A DNA stretch of 64,000 bases, taken from assembly GCF_008086345.1 (NCBI RefSeq), contig NZ_CP043006.1, positions 1,796,032 to 1,860,031 of the forward strand, written 5' to 3'. The position numbers were made by a program, and so were the translations under genes. The DNA comes from Chitinophaga sp. XS-30 (lineage in GTDB: Bacteria > Bacteroidota > Bacteroidia > Chitinophagales > Chitinophagaceae). This document shows, piece by piece, positions 1 through 8,358 of this stretch; the first letter of the stretch is position 1; each line of letters starts with the position of its first letter. The notes below the pieces were generated by a model. It was given only the letters and a program-made list of their open reading frames with translations. It had not been told where the DNA came from and did no database searches.

Positions 1-90
1 TCTTTACTGGATTTTATGGACGGTTTGAAGGATTGGGGAGTCCGCTTCAAACTGGATGGACGAAAACTAATTATTACAGGAGTTCAATAA
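1..90 (+). CDS. FecR-like anti-sigma factor, C-terminal end only
   Basis: The first 90 bases are one open frame ending in TAA at 88-90 and encode the last 29 residues of a protein entering from the left. The tail (…GVRFKLDGRKLIITGVQ) looks like the end of the DUF4974 domain that closes Bacteroidota FecR-type anti-sigma factors. The next gene is a SusC whose N-terminal STN domain is the usual partner of such a FecR protein, which supports the call. With only 29 residues the family assignment rests on the tail motif and context. Confidence 0.55.
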   Translation, partial: SLLDFMDGLKDWGVRFKLDGRKLIITGVQ

Positions 91-142
91 GCATTTCAAC
101 AGGCTAACATAAGCTGCAACCAAAAATCAAAACAGTGCTGAC

Positions 143-3100
143 ATGAGATTAACAGCGTTATTAATTGCTGTTCTTCTCCTGGTCCACCTATCTGCTATGT
201 CCCAGAGTATCTCATTCTCGGGTAAGGACATTGCCATGAAAGAAGTGTTCCAGGCAATCGAAGAACAGACTGGTCATGTGATCTCCGGCGACAGGAGCAT
301 CCTCTCTTCCTTAAAGCCGGTTTCCCTATCCGTTCAGAATCTTCCGGTAGAACAGTTCCTCAACCTTGTATTCAGGGAACAGGGCATCACTTATCGCCTT
401 CGCGGAAAGAACATCTTCCTTTCGCGCCAGGCGCCGCCTCCTGACCCCGGCCGGCCCGCCGCGGCCACTGAGCAGCCGGCAACGATTACCGGCACCGTCC
501 GCTCCCGTTCAGGCGAATTGCTGGTGGGCGTATCCATCCGGGTGAAGGGTACGTTATCAGGTACTACCACAGATGCACAGGGATCCTTCCGGCTCAACAT
601 CGAGCGGAGCACCGTCCTGCAGATTTCCAGCATCGGTTACGAAACCCTTGAAGTAGCCCTGCGCGAAGCAGCAGATGGCTATAGTGTTGCTGCTGTCAAA
701 GCGGACATGAAGGATAACGTAAAAGCTGCTTCGGGTAGAGCGATCAATATGGAGCTGATCCTGGAGACGAGCAGCAACCAGATGAACCAGGTGATCGTCA
801 ACGGTTATTCCAATATCAATAAGAATAATTTTACGGGTTCAGCTGTCACTATCAAACGGGAGGAACTGTTGAAAGTTGCGCCCAATAACATATTGCGCAG
901 CCTTCAGATCTTTGATCCCTCCTTCAAGGTACTGGACAATAACAGCCTGGGCTCTGATCCCAACAACATCAACCCGGTGTACATCCGCGGCCGTTCCGGC
1001 ATTGGTGATGTTGCGCTCCCGGATGATGAGGTGGCGCTGTCTCCGACCCAGCTCCGCAACGATCCTAACCTGCCAACCTTTATCCTGGATGGCTATGAAG
1101 TGCCGGTACAAAGGATATTTGACCTGGACCCCACCCGGGTGGAGTCCATCACCATCCTCAAGGATGCGGCATCAACGGCCATCTACGGGTCGCGGGCCGC
1201 AAACGGTGTGGTGGTAATAGAAACCGTAAAGCCGGTGAGCGGGAAGCTGCGGGTGAACTATTCATTGAACGGCAGCGTTTCAGCGCCCGACCTCTCAGCT
1301 TATCATTTGCTGAATGCAAGGGAAAAGCTGGAACTGGAAAGGATATCGGGCGTATTTGAACGCCGCGATAATGAACATCCGGACCAGGGGATGAAACGTG
1401 AGCAAAACTACTACGGCAAACTGGCGGAGATCAACCGCGGCGTGGAAACAGACTGGCTCTCACAACCTTTGCGTACCGGCCTGAATCAGCGGCATAATCT
1501 GCTGGTAGAAGGCGGTTCAAAGGAGTTTATCTTCGGAGCGGACATCAATGTTGCCCGTACACAGGGCGTAATGAAGGGGTCGGAAAGGAACAACAATTCC
1601 CTTGGATTCTCCATTGCCTACAGGAAGAATAACCTGATGTTCAGGAATTATATTCAATGGAATAACATCCAGTCCGAGGAATCGCCGTTCGGCTCGTTTT
1701 CAACCTATGCGGAACAGAATCCCTATGAGGTCTTCCTGGACGAGGACGGCAACTACAAAAAGCTGCTGGGGGACTGGGGGCATCCCGGCGGGCGGGGAAA
1801 TCCGCTATACGATGCCAATCTCAAAAGTTATAACCGGAAAAAACATAACGATTTCTCCAACAACTTCAATCTCCGATGGACGATTGCGGACGGCCTGATC
1901 CTGGACACCCGGCTTTCCGTCATGTTGCAGAAAAGCCAGCAACAGGATTTTAAAGACCCGGCTTCTTCACAGTTTGAAAATGTGGAATTCACAGAAAAGG
2001 GTACCAAAGGTATTCTGGATGACGAGATGCTCACCTGGGACTTCAATGCGCTGCTCTCCTACGGCAAGGGTTACGGCAAACATTACGTCAACACAACATT
2101 GGGAGCCAATGCCAACCAGAAGGAAATGACGCGGTCAGGTTATTCCGTACAGGGGTTTCTCACGGGCAATACAGACGATATCAATTTCGCTGCCGACATC
2201 CTGAACAAGCCCACCGGCGATAACGAGAAATCGCGCCTGCTCGGATTCCTGGCCTCCGCGAACTATAGCTATGACAATATCTACCTGCTCGACTTTTCCG
2301 GGCGTTATGACGGCGCTTCCCAATTTGGCGCTAATGTCCGTTTCGCACCTTTCTGGTCTCTCGGCGCGGGTATCAACATTCATAACTATGCAAGCATCCA
2401 GCGGAAATACCCCTGGCTGACCAACTTGAAAGTTCGTTCCAACTACGGGCAGGTGGGCAAGGCTGGATTTTCACAGAGTGTATCCAAAAGCACTTACCGT
2501 TATAATTTTGACGACTGGTATGCTTCCGGTATTGGCGCTAACCTGGTTACGCTTGCCAACCCCGACCTGGAGTGGGAAAAGACCACGATGTTCGACGCGG
2601 GATTTGATCTCACTGTTTTCAACAAGCTCAGCCTGACGGTGAATTATTACCATAAAAAAACGGTAGACCTGATAGGGGACATTACCTTGCCATTTTCCAC
2701 CGGTTTCAAATCGTATAAGAGCAACCTGGGCGAGATACTGAATGAGGGCTATGAGCTGAACGCACGGTACCAGGTATTGACGACCAAGAATGTCAGTCTG
2801 AACCTGTATGCCACCACAGCGCATAACAGCAATAAATTCCTGAAGATCGGCGACGCGTTGAAAGAATATAACAAGCGTGTGGACGAATACTACGACGATC
2901 ACACCGTGGTGAACAAGCCCCTGAACAAATACTTTGAAGGCGCTTCCCAAACTGCTATCTATGCCATGAAGTCGCTTGGCATCAATCCGGCGGACGGCAG
3001 GGAAGTATTCCTGGACCAGAACGGGGACGTGACCTACGTCTGGAACCAGAGCCAGCATGTGGTGGTTGGCGACTCTGAACCGGACTGGAGAGGCGCGTTC

Positions 3101-3532
3101 GGGTTCAATTTCAGCTATAAATCATTCCTCCTCTTCGCCGGGTTCCTGTATGAGTTCGGTGGTGATATGTACAATAATACGCTCGTAAGCAAAGTGGAGA
3201 ATGCCAATGTTTACAAGAATGTAGACAGCCGTGTATTTACAGACCGCTGGCAGAAACCCGGAGATGTCACGCATTTAAAGGATGTACGCTTATGGAACAC
3301 TCCTACACAGGTTACTTCCCGTTTTGTGCAACGCAATAATTACATTGATTTCAGTTCCGTGACGCTGGGATATGATCTTCCAAGGCATATTCTCAATAAG
3401 TGGAAAGTAAGTACCTGCAGAGTGCAGGTGACCAGTAATGAGCTGGGACGTATATCGAGCATCGACACCGAACGCGGAACGGATTTCCCTTACGCAAGAA
3501 CCATCAACCTCACTTTAAACCTGGGTTTTTAA
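143..3532 (+). CDS. SusC/RagA-type TonB-dependent transporter with STN domain
   Basis: An 1129-residue outer-membrane TonB-dependent transporter. A signal peptide (about 1-21) is followed by an STN domain (about 22-95), which in this family signals to a FecR anti-sigma factor and matches the FecR remnant just upstream. A carboxypeptidase-regulatory-like domain starts near residue 113 (ITGTVRSRSGELLVGVSI). The plug carries the SusC signature LKDAASTAIYGSRAANGV, and the barrel ends in the aromatic-terminated NLTLNLGF. The linker between the regulatory domain and the plug is somewhat longer than in the other SusC proteins here. The stop overlaps the next start (TAATG), so it is co-translated with its SusD partner. 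Substrate is unknown; uptake of an oligomeric nutrient together with SusD is inferred from the family. Confidence 0.93.
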   Translation: MRLTALLIAVLLLVHLSAMSQSISFSGKDIAMKEVFQAIEEQTGHVISGDRSILSSLKPVSLSVQNLPVEQFLNLVFREQGITYRLRGKNIFLSRQAPPPDPGRPAAATEQPATITGTVRSRSGELLVGVSIRVKGTLSGTTTDAQGSFRLNIERSTVLQISSIGYETLEVALREAADGYSVAAVKADMKDNVKAASGRAINMELILETSSNQMNQVIVNGYSNINKNNFTGSAVTIKREELLKVAPNNILRSLQIFDPSFKVLDNNSLGSDPNNINPVYIRGRSGIGDVALPDDEVALSPTQLRNDPNLPTFILDGYEVPVQRIFDLDPTRVESITILKDAASTAIYGSRAANGVVVIETVKPVSGKLRVNYSLNGSVSAPDLSAYHLLNAREKLELERISGVFERRDNEHPDQGMKREQNYYGKLAEINRGVETDWLSQPLRTGLNQRHNLLVEGGSKEFIFGADINVARTQGVMKGSERNNNSLGFSIAYRKNNLMFRNYIQWNNIQSEESPFGSFSTYAEQNPYEVFLDEDGNYKKLLGDWGHPGGRGNPLYDANLKSYNRKKHNDFSNNFNLRWTIADGLILDTRLSVMLQKSQQQDFKDPASSQFENVEFTEKGTKGILDDEMLTWDFNALLSYGKGYGKHYVNTTLGANANQKEMTRSGYSVQGFLTGNTDDINFAADILNKPTGDNEKSRLLGFLASANYSYDNIYLLDFSGRYDGASQFGANVRFAPFWSLGAGINIHNYASIQRKYPWLTNLKVRSNYGQVGKAGFSQSVSKSTYRYNFDDWYASGIGANLVTLANPDLEWEKTTMFDAGFDLTVFNKLSLTVNYYHKKTVDLIGDITLPFSTGFKSYKSNLGEILNEGYELNARYQVLTTKNVSLNLYATTAHNSNKFLKIGDALKEYNKRVDEYYDDHTVVNKPLNKYFEGASQTAIYAMKSLGINPADGREVFLDQNGDVTYVWNQSQHVVVGDSEPDWRGAFGFNFSYKSFLLFAGFLYEFGGDMYNNTLVSKVENANVYKNVDSRVFTDRWQKPGDVTHLKDVRLWNTPTQVTSRFVQRNNYIDFSSVTLGYDLPRHILNKWKVSTCRVQVTSNELGRISSIDTERGTDFPYARTINLTLNLGF

Positions 3533-4932
3533 TGAAAAAGGTATGCTTAATATTGGCTGGCGCCATGGTATTGCTTTCCGGATGTGTGAAAGACTGGCTT
3601 GAGCTGGAGCCCAAATCGGAAGTCTCCGGTGATGTGCTTTTCGAAACACCGGAAGGGTTCTCGATAGCGCTGAACGGCATCTATACCAATCTCTCCTCCG
3701 CTACTTTGTACGGGCAGGAGCTTACGCATGGTATGGTGGATGTACTGGGGCGCTGCTACGAACTGAAAAATACTACAGTGTACGACCCGCTGAAAAATTA
3801 CGATTATGTATCCCTGGGAATGGAGCAGCGCATCAACGCCATCTGGGCGCTTGCTTATACCACTATCGCCAATTGCAACGGGCTGCTGGAAGAAATGAAT
3901 AAAAAAGGCCCCGGGTTCTTTAAGGAACATGAGCGGGCCAGGCTGGAGGGAGAAGTGCTGTCGATCCGTGCCATGCTGCACTTCGAACTGCTCCGCCTGT
4001 ATGCGCCGGCACCCGTGGTGCAGGATGCGGAAGCCATTCCCTATTATACAAAGCTGTCGCATGTACCCATGCCGGAAAAACGCACCAGCGAGATACTGCA
4101 GCTGGTCATAGCAGATCTTACACGCAGTAAGGAGTTGCAGAAGGGATTTGATAAATACGGTGCAGGCAAGGATGATTTCGTGAGATTCCGTTTCCGTTTT
4201 GGAACGGATCAGACCTTCTTTGGTACAGGAAAAAGAGGGTTCCGTATGGGGTATTATGCTACTACGGCGCTGCTCTCCCGCGTTGCACTATACGCAGGGA
4301 ACGATCAGCTCGCTTACGCCAATGCGATGGAAGTGATCAATGATAAAAAGGATGACAATGAGCCCACCATTTCATTTACATCAGCTACCGTCATCGATGT
4401 AGGGGAATATGACCGGCTTCTGTCCGAGGATATTATTTTTGCCCTCTACCGGCTGGATTACGAGGAAGATTTCAACAAGGTTACCTTTTTATTGCCTAAT
4501 ACCTCCCAGATCTTTGGTAGCGACCTGAACTCGGATTACCGGAAGAAATGCTACCTCACCAGTAACGGAACCCAATTGTTAAAGTTTGACGTAGAGCAGG
4601 ATCGCGAAGGAGACATTACTTCCGCCATTCCGGTAATGAGGCTTAGCGAACTATACCATATTGCCGCGGAGACATTATACGACACCGATCCTGACGGTGC
4701 ACTGGCGCTGCTGAATACCCTTCGTGCGAAACGGGGCTGCACGATCCCGCTGTCCGCCATTGCCACCAAAGCGGCGTTCGAAGATGCGATCATCAATGAT
4801 GCCCGCAGGGAATTCGTAGGTGAAGGCAAATTGTTTTTCCAGTACAAACGGCTGAACAAAACCATATTGGACGAAACCGGCGGGAACCAGACGCTGACGG
4901 GAAAATTTGTATTGCCGGTAACGGAAAGATAG
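3532..4932 (+). CDS. RagB/SusD-family outer-membrane lipoprotein
   Basis: A 466-residue SusD-like surface lipoprotein. The leader MKKVCLILAGAMVLLSGC ends in a lipobox cysteine at residue 18. The early SusD hallmark (…FETPEGFSIALNGIYTNLSS) and the C-terminal block with ALALLNTLRAKRG and DARREFVGEGKLFFQYKRL are typical. SusD proteins cap the SusC barrel and bind its ligand. The start codon shares one base with the upstream SusC stop, which implies translational coupling. At 466 residues it is on the short side for SusD. The ligand cannot be read from sequence. Confidence 0.92.
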   Translation: MKKVCLILAGAMVLLSGCVKDWLELEPKSEVSGDVLFETPEGFSIALNGIYTNLSSATLYGQELTHGMVDVLGRCYELKNTTVYDPLKNYDYVSLGMEQRINAIWALAYTTIANCNGLLEEMNKKGPGFFKEHERARLEGEVLSIRAMLHFELLRLYAPAPVVQDAEAIPYYTKLSHVPMPEKRTSEILQLVIADLTRSKELQKGFDKYGAGKDDFVRFRFRFGTDQTFFGTGKRGFRMGYYATTALLSRVALYAGNDQLAYANAMEVINDKKDDNEPTISFTSATVIDVGEYDRLLSEDIIFALYRLDYEEDFNKVTFLLPNTSQIFGSDLNSDYRKKCYLTSNGTQLLKFDVEQDREGDITSAIPVMRLSELYHIAAETLYDTDPDGALALLNTLRAKRGCTIPLSAIATKAAFEDAIINDARREFVGEGKLFFQYKRLNKTILDETGGNQTLTGKFVLPVTER

Positions 4933-4954
4933 CTGTTAATAAAAAAAATTATCG

Positions 4955-5662
4955 ATGATGAAACGTTTATCTGTCATAACTATCGTATGCTGTTGGTTGA
5001 TAAGCTGCAGCAAGGATGCGGTGGACGAATATGGCGAAACAAACTATGTTTATCTGGCTAACTACAATGCGGACATAGAGGAAGTGGACTCCGTTGAATA
5101 TTCTTTTGCCTTCAATCCGGGGGCGGCGAGAGATACGGTGCCGGTGCTGATAAAGCTGATAGGCAAACTGAGCGATCAGGACCGGCCGGTTGCGCTGGCA
5201 ATAGATACGGAGCAAACAACGGCTCTCGAAAGCGACTATGAGCTGCCGGACCCTATGCTGTTGCGGGCAGGGCGCGCTATAGATACTATAGCGCTGGTGC
5301 TGCACAATTCAGATCGCCTGAAGACCGGGAAATTCAAGATCAGGCTCATGCTGCAATCAAACGGGCATTTCCAGCTGGGGCCTCCCGGCAATCGGTACAT
5401 CGACATAACTTTTTCCGACATGCTGGCCCGGCCGGGATGGTGGAACGAGGTTGTTGTAACCAATTTCCTGGGCCCATACTCGGATACCAAATACCGCCTT
5501 TTCATCGAGGCTACGGGCATCGCGGACATGACCGGCCTGTCGGAAACCGAACAAAGGGCCTATGCGATCATCTTCCGTGATTTTCTCGCCCGCGGCCGGG
5601 AAAACGGGGAAGTATATGAAGATGAAAATGGTATGATCAACGTTTCGCCTAATTTATTCTGA
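4955..5662 (+). CDS. DUF4843-type lipoprotein
   Basis: A 235-residue lipoprotein: the leader MMKRLSVITIVCCWLISC ends in a lipobox cysteine, so it is probably anchored in the outer membrane. The body (…YSFAFNPGAARDTVPVLIKLIGK…, …GPPGNRYIDITFSDMLARPGWW…) fits the DUF4843 family, which sits downstream of STN-type SusC/SusD pairs in Bacteroidota. Its biochemical role is not known; a beta-sandwich substrate-binding part of the same complex is the usual assumption. It starts 22 bases after SusD and its stop overlaps the next start (TGATG), so it is clearly in the operon. Confidence 0.82.
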   Translation: MMKRLSVITIVCCWLISCSKDAVDEYGETNYVYLANYNADIEEVDSVEYSFAFNPGAARDTVPVLIKLIGKLSDQDRPVALAIDTEQTTALESDYELPDPMLLRAGRAIDTIALVLHNSDRLKTGKFKIRLMLQSNGHFQLGPPGNRYIDITFSDMLARPGWWNEVVVTNFLGPYSDTKYRLFIEATGIADMTGLSETEQRAYAIIFRDFLARGRENGEVYEDENGMINVSPNLF

Positions 5663-7191
5663 TGCACATGAAACAGACAAAACTATACAGCCTTATTGTA
5701 ACGCTGTTCTTACTGGCTTCCTGTTACAAGGACAAAGGCAACTATACCTATAACGAGTTCAATAAAGTAGAGATCGAATTTGAGGAAGGGAATTTTCTGA
5801 CTCCAAGGGTCAGCGATACGCTCCGTATCAACCCCTGGCTCATCTATGGTGGGGATACGGTGCGGGCCAGCACTGTTGCAGAAACCTTTTCGTTTACCTG
5901 GTATTGCAATGGCGAGCAGATAAGTACAGCGCCGGTGCTGGATTACGCGGTGCGCGACCTGACCGGCCTGCGGCCTTATGTGAAACTGATGGTGGTCAAT
6001 AAAACGGACGAATCTACTTTCCTGAACGGCTTCTACGTGGATGCCGTCCCCGCATACCTGACCGGATGGGTGATGCTGACAAAGAAGGACAATCGCAGTA
6101 TCATATCTTTTATTGATCCTGTTACTTTTGAGGTGACGGCCGACTTTTATACCACTATCTCCGGGAATGAGCTTGGTCCGAATGCAGTGGAAGTAAGAGA
6201 GCATTGGATGGCGAGCTCCGGATTGAGCAACCCAGGGAACATCCTCATTGTAAGAAACGATGCCGCCGGTAATCTGGAGCTGGATGGCATCAATCTGGGA
6301 CCCCTGTACAACACCAGTAATTTCTTTCTTGGGAACACTCCTCCATCAGATTTTCGCCCTCGTGGAGAGTTTTATATGTGGGATTACAGCATGATGCTTG
6401 ATGATAACGGGAACATATACACGCGGAAGCATGTGAACAGCGCATTTTCCCAATCAGGCGTATATCCCAATAAACCCATGTTCATACCGGGTGGTGTGAA
6501 ATTCGACAAGGGCTGGGCCAGCACGTACCTGAGCGGGCAGACGATCCTGTACGATAAAACGAAAGGTCAGCTTTTCCTGGGCTCGGACCGGGGCCTTGTA
6601 TTGCCGGTCAACTATATGCCCGGTCCCCCCATACCTCCCGGCGCCACGCTTATCAACGCCATGGACAAAGAAATGGTGTATGTAGGCCCGCTGCAGCAAG
6701 GGCGGTTCACATCTTCCTATTACCTGGTGTTCTTTGATGGCAACCAGCACTATGTGCAGAAGATCATGATAATAGACCAGTTTTATACGATTCAGGCGAT
6801 GTTCTTTTCTGAAAATGCCTTCGGTGCAGGCACCGCCAATGCGGAAAGTGTATTCTGCCAGTTACCCCGCATTGACAACTATCTCTTTTATTCAGGAGGC
6901 AGCGAAAACAAAACCCTTTACCTGTATGAACAAGGGCCCGGAAGAAGTTCAGCATATTTTTCCTTTGATTCCCCTATCAGAACCGTTACCGCCAGTCAGA
7001 ACGAGATCATGGGTGTCAAGACCCATGATCAACTGATGGTGGGGTTGGAAAACGGTGATGTATATATTCTCGGGATACTGTCAGATCAGATGGCAGATCC
7101 TTCCCTCCGCCTGATAAAGAAGATCGAGCTGGGAGAAGGAGTACCTGTGAGCAGCATGTACAAGATGGGATTTGGCTATACGCAAATGTAA
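5662..7191 (+). CDS. PKD-like family lipoprotein
   Basis: A 509-residue lipoprotein. The leader ends …LFLLASC with the lipobox cysteine, followed by YKDKGNYTYNEFNKVEIEF, typical of the PKD-like lipoproteins that accompany DUF4843 proteins. The N-terminal part (about 25-140) looks like an immunoglobulin/PKD-like fold, and the rest resembles a beta-propeller-like binding region rich in Gly and aromatic residues. The start overlaps the DUF4843 stop; an alternative Met lies two codons in. It is the last of four co-directional surface proteins, so a role in ligand capture for this SusCD system is inferred. No catalytic motif is visible. Confidence 0.8.
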   Translation: MHMKQTKLYSLIVTLFLLASCYKDKGNYTYNEFNKVEIEFEEGNFLTPRVSDTLRINPWLIYGGDTVRASTVAETFSFTWYCNGEQISTAPVLDYAVRDLTGLRPYVKLMVVNKTDESTFLNGFYVDAVPAYLTGWVMLTKKDNRSIISFIDPVTFEVTADFYTTISGNELGPNAVEVREHWMASSGLSNPGNILIVRNDAAGNLELDGINLGPLYNTSNFFLGNTPPSDFRPRGEFYMWDYSMMLDDNGNIYTRKHVNSAFSQSGVYPNKPMFIPGGVKFDKGWASTYLSGQTILYDKTKGQLFLGSDRGLVLPVNYMPGPPIPPGATLINAMDKEMVYVGPLQQGRFTSSYYLVFFDGNQHYVQKIMIIDQFYTIQAMFFSENAFGAGTANAESVFCQLPRIDNYLFYSGGSENKTLYLYEQGPGRSSAYFSFDSPIRTVTASQNEIMGVKTHDQLMVGLENGDVYILGILSDQMADPSLRLIKKIELGEGVPVSSMYKMGFGYTQM

Positions 7192-7267
7192 ATGATATAT
7201 GAAGCCGGCATGATTGCAATAATCGGAATGATCATCAAAGGCTCCATCTGACACGTAAAAATTAAAT

Positions 7268-8203
7268 ATGAACAAACAACCAATCATAAAAGCTGAACAG
7301 CTCTCGCATCGTTATACCGCGCAATGGGCTATCCGTGACATCGATTTTGAAATACCGGTTAAAGGTATTTACGGGCTGTTAGGATCCAATGGATCGGGCA
7401 AGTCTACCATGATGAACATTTTATGTGGCGTGCTGAAGCCGACCAAGGGAGATGTTTTTATCAACGGGATCAATATCCGTACAGATGCGATTACCGCTAA
7501 AAGCCTGATGGGTTTCCTTCCCCAGAAGCCTCCGCTGCATATAGACCTCACGATCGAAGAATATCTGACCCATTGTGCGGGACTGAGATTGATACCGCGG
7601 AAAGAGCAGGCGCAAGCAGTAAACAAGGTGCTTGACCAATGCGGCATCACCCATTTCAGGAAAAGGCTGATACGAAATTTGTCAGGAGGTTATCAGCAAC
7701 GGGTAGGCATTGCGCAGGCCATTATCCACAACCCTGAACTGGTTGTATTGGATGAGCCTACTAATGGACTTGATCCCAACCAGATCGTAGAGATACGGAA
7801 CCTTATTAAAGCAATCGCTCAGGAAAGAACGGTGATCCTGTCCACACACATGCTTTCCGAGGTGCAGGCAGCCTGCAATTATATCCTGATGCTGGCAGAA
7901 GGCAGCGTGGTTTTTTCCGGCAGCGTGGAGGAATTTGATCGCTATGCAGCGCCCGGGACTATTGTGCTGACTATGCTGGAACCCAGGGGAGCGGAGGAAT
8001 TAAAAAGGCTGCCCAATGTGGTGGATGTAGAATCACTCGGCACGGCCCGGTACCGGGTGAAAGTAGACAGCGTAGATGATATGCTGGAAACGATCATTGG
8101 TCACAGTGTTCAAAATGGCTGGCGCCTCAAGGAGATCAATGCGGAGAAGAACTCGATGGATACCATTTTTGCTGAATTGTCTAAAAAGCAGCTTCGGTCC
8201 TGA
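7268..8203 (+). CDS. ABC transporter ATP-binding protein (GldA-like)
   Basis: A 311-residue cytoplasmic ATPase. Walker A is GLLGSNGSGKST (about 36-47), the signature is LSGGYQQRVGIAQA, Walker B with the catalytic Glu is LVVLDEPTNGLDP, and the H-loop is STHMLSE. Sequence style and the next gene point to the GldA/CcmA-type exporter group. The C-terminal ~90 residues form the extra domain common in this group. It starts 76 bases after the PKD-like lipoprotein on the same strand, so it may be read with the SusCD operon. The initiation region from about 7243 resembles the repeat placed before the permease gene. The transported substrate is unknown, and a role in gliding is only one possibility. 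Confidence 0.9.
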   Translation: MNKQPIIKAEQLSHRYTAQWAIRDIDFEIPVKGIYGLLGSNGSGKSTMMNILCGVLKPTKGDVFINGINIRTDAITAKSLMGFLPQKPPLHIDLTIEEYLTHCAGLRLIPRKEQAQAVNKVLDQCGITHFRKRLIRNLSGGYQQRVGIAQAIIHNPELVVLDEPTNGLDPNQIVEIRNLIKAIAQERTVILSTHMLSEVQAACNYILMLAEGSVVFSGSVEEFDRYAAPGTIVLTMLEPRGAEELKRLPNVVDVESLGTARYRVKVDSVDDMLETIIGHSVQNGWRLKEINAEKNSMDTIFAELSKKQLRS

Positions 8204-8220
8204 TCATCTAAGACTAAAAT

Positions 8221-8350
8221 GTGAACAGATGAAATAGCATTTCGTCTAACCCGTAAAATCAAACATGAATAGATGAAATAACATTCCATCTAGCCCGTAA
8301 ATCAAACATGAATAGATGAAATAACATTCCATCTAGCCCGTAAAATAAAT
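8221..8350 (+). repeat. three tandem 43-44-bp copies of a translation start region
   Basis: Three direct copies lie at 8221-8264 (44 bp, diverged), 8265-8307 and 8308-8350 (43 bp each, nearly identical). A fourth partial copy runs into the permease gene at 8351. Each copy ends in a CCGTAAAA-type stretch that leads into the ATGAATAGATGAAA at the head of the next copy. In the copies the second ATG gives Met-Lys-stop, while in the last one it opens the real gene (Met-Lys-Gln…). A related stretch (7243-7272) precedes the ATPase gene. Confidence 0.92.
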
Positions 8351-8358
8351 ATGAATAG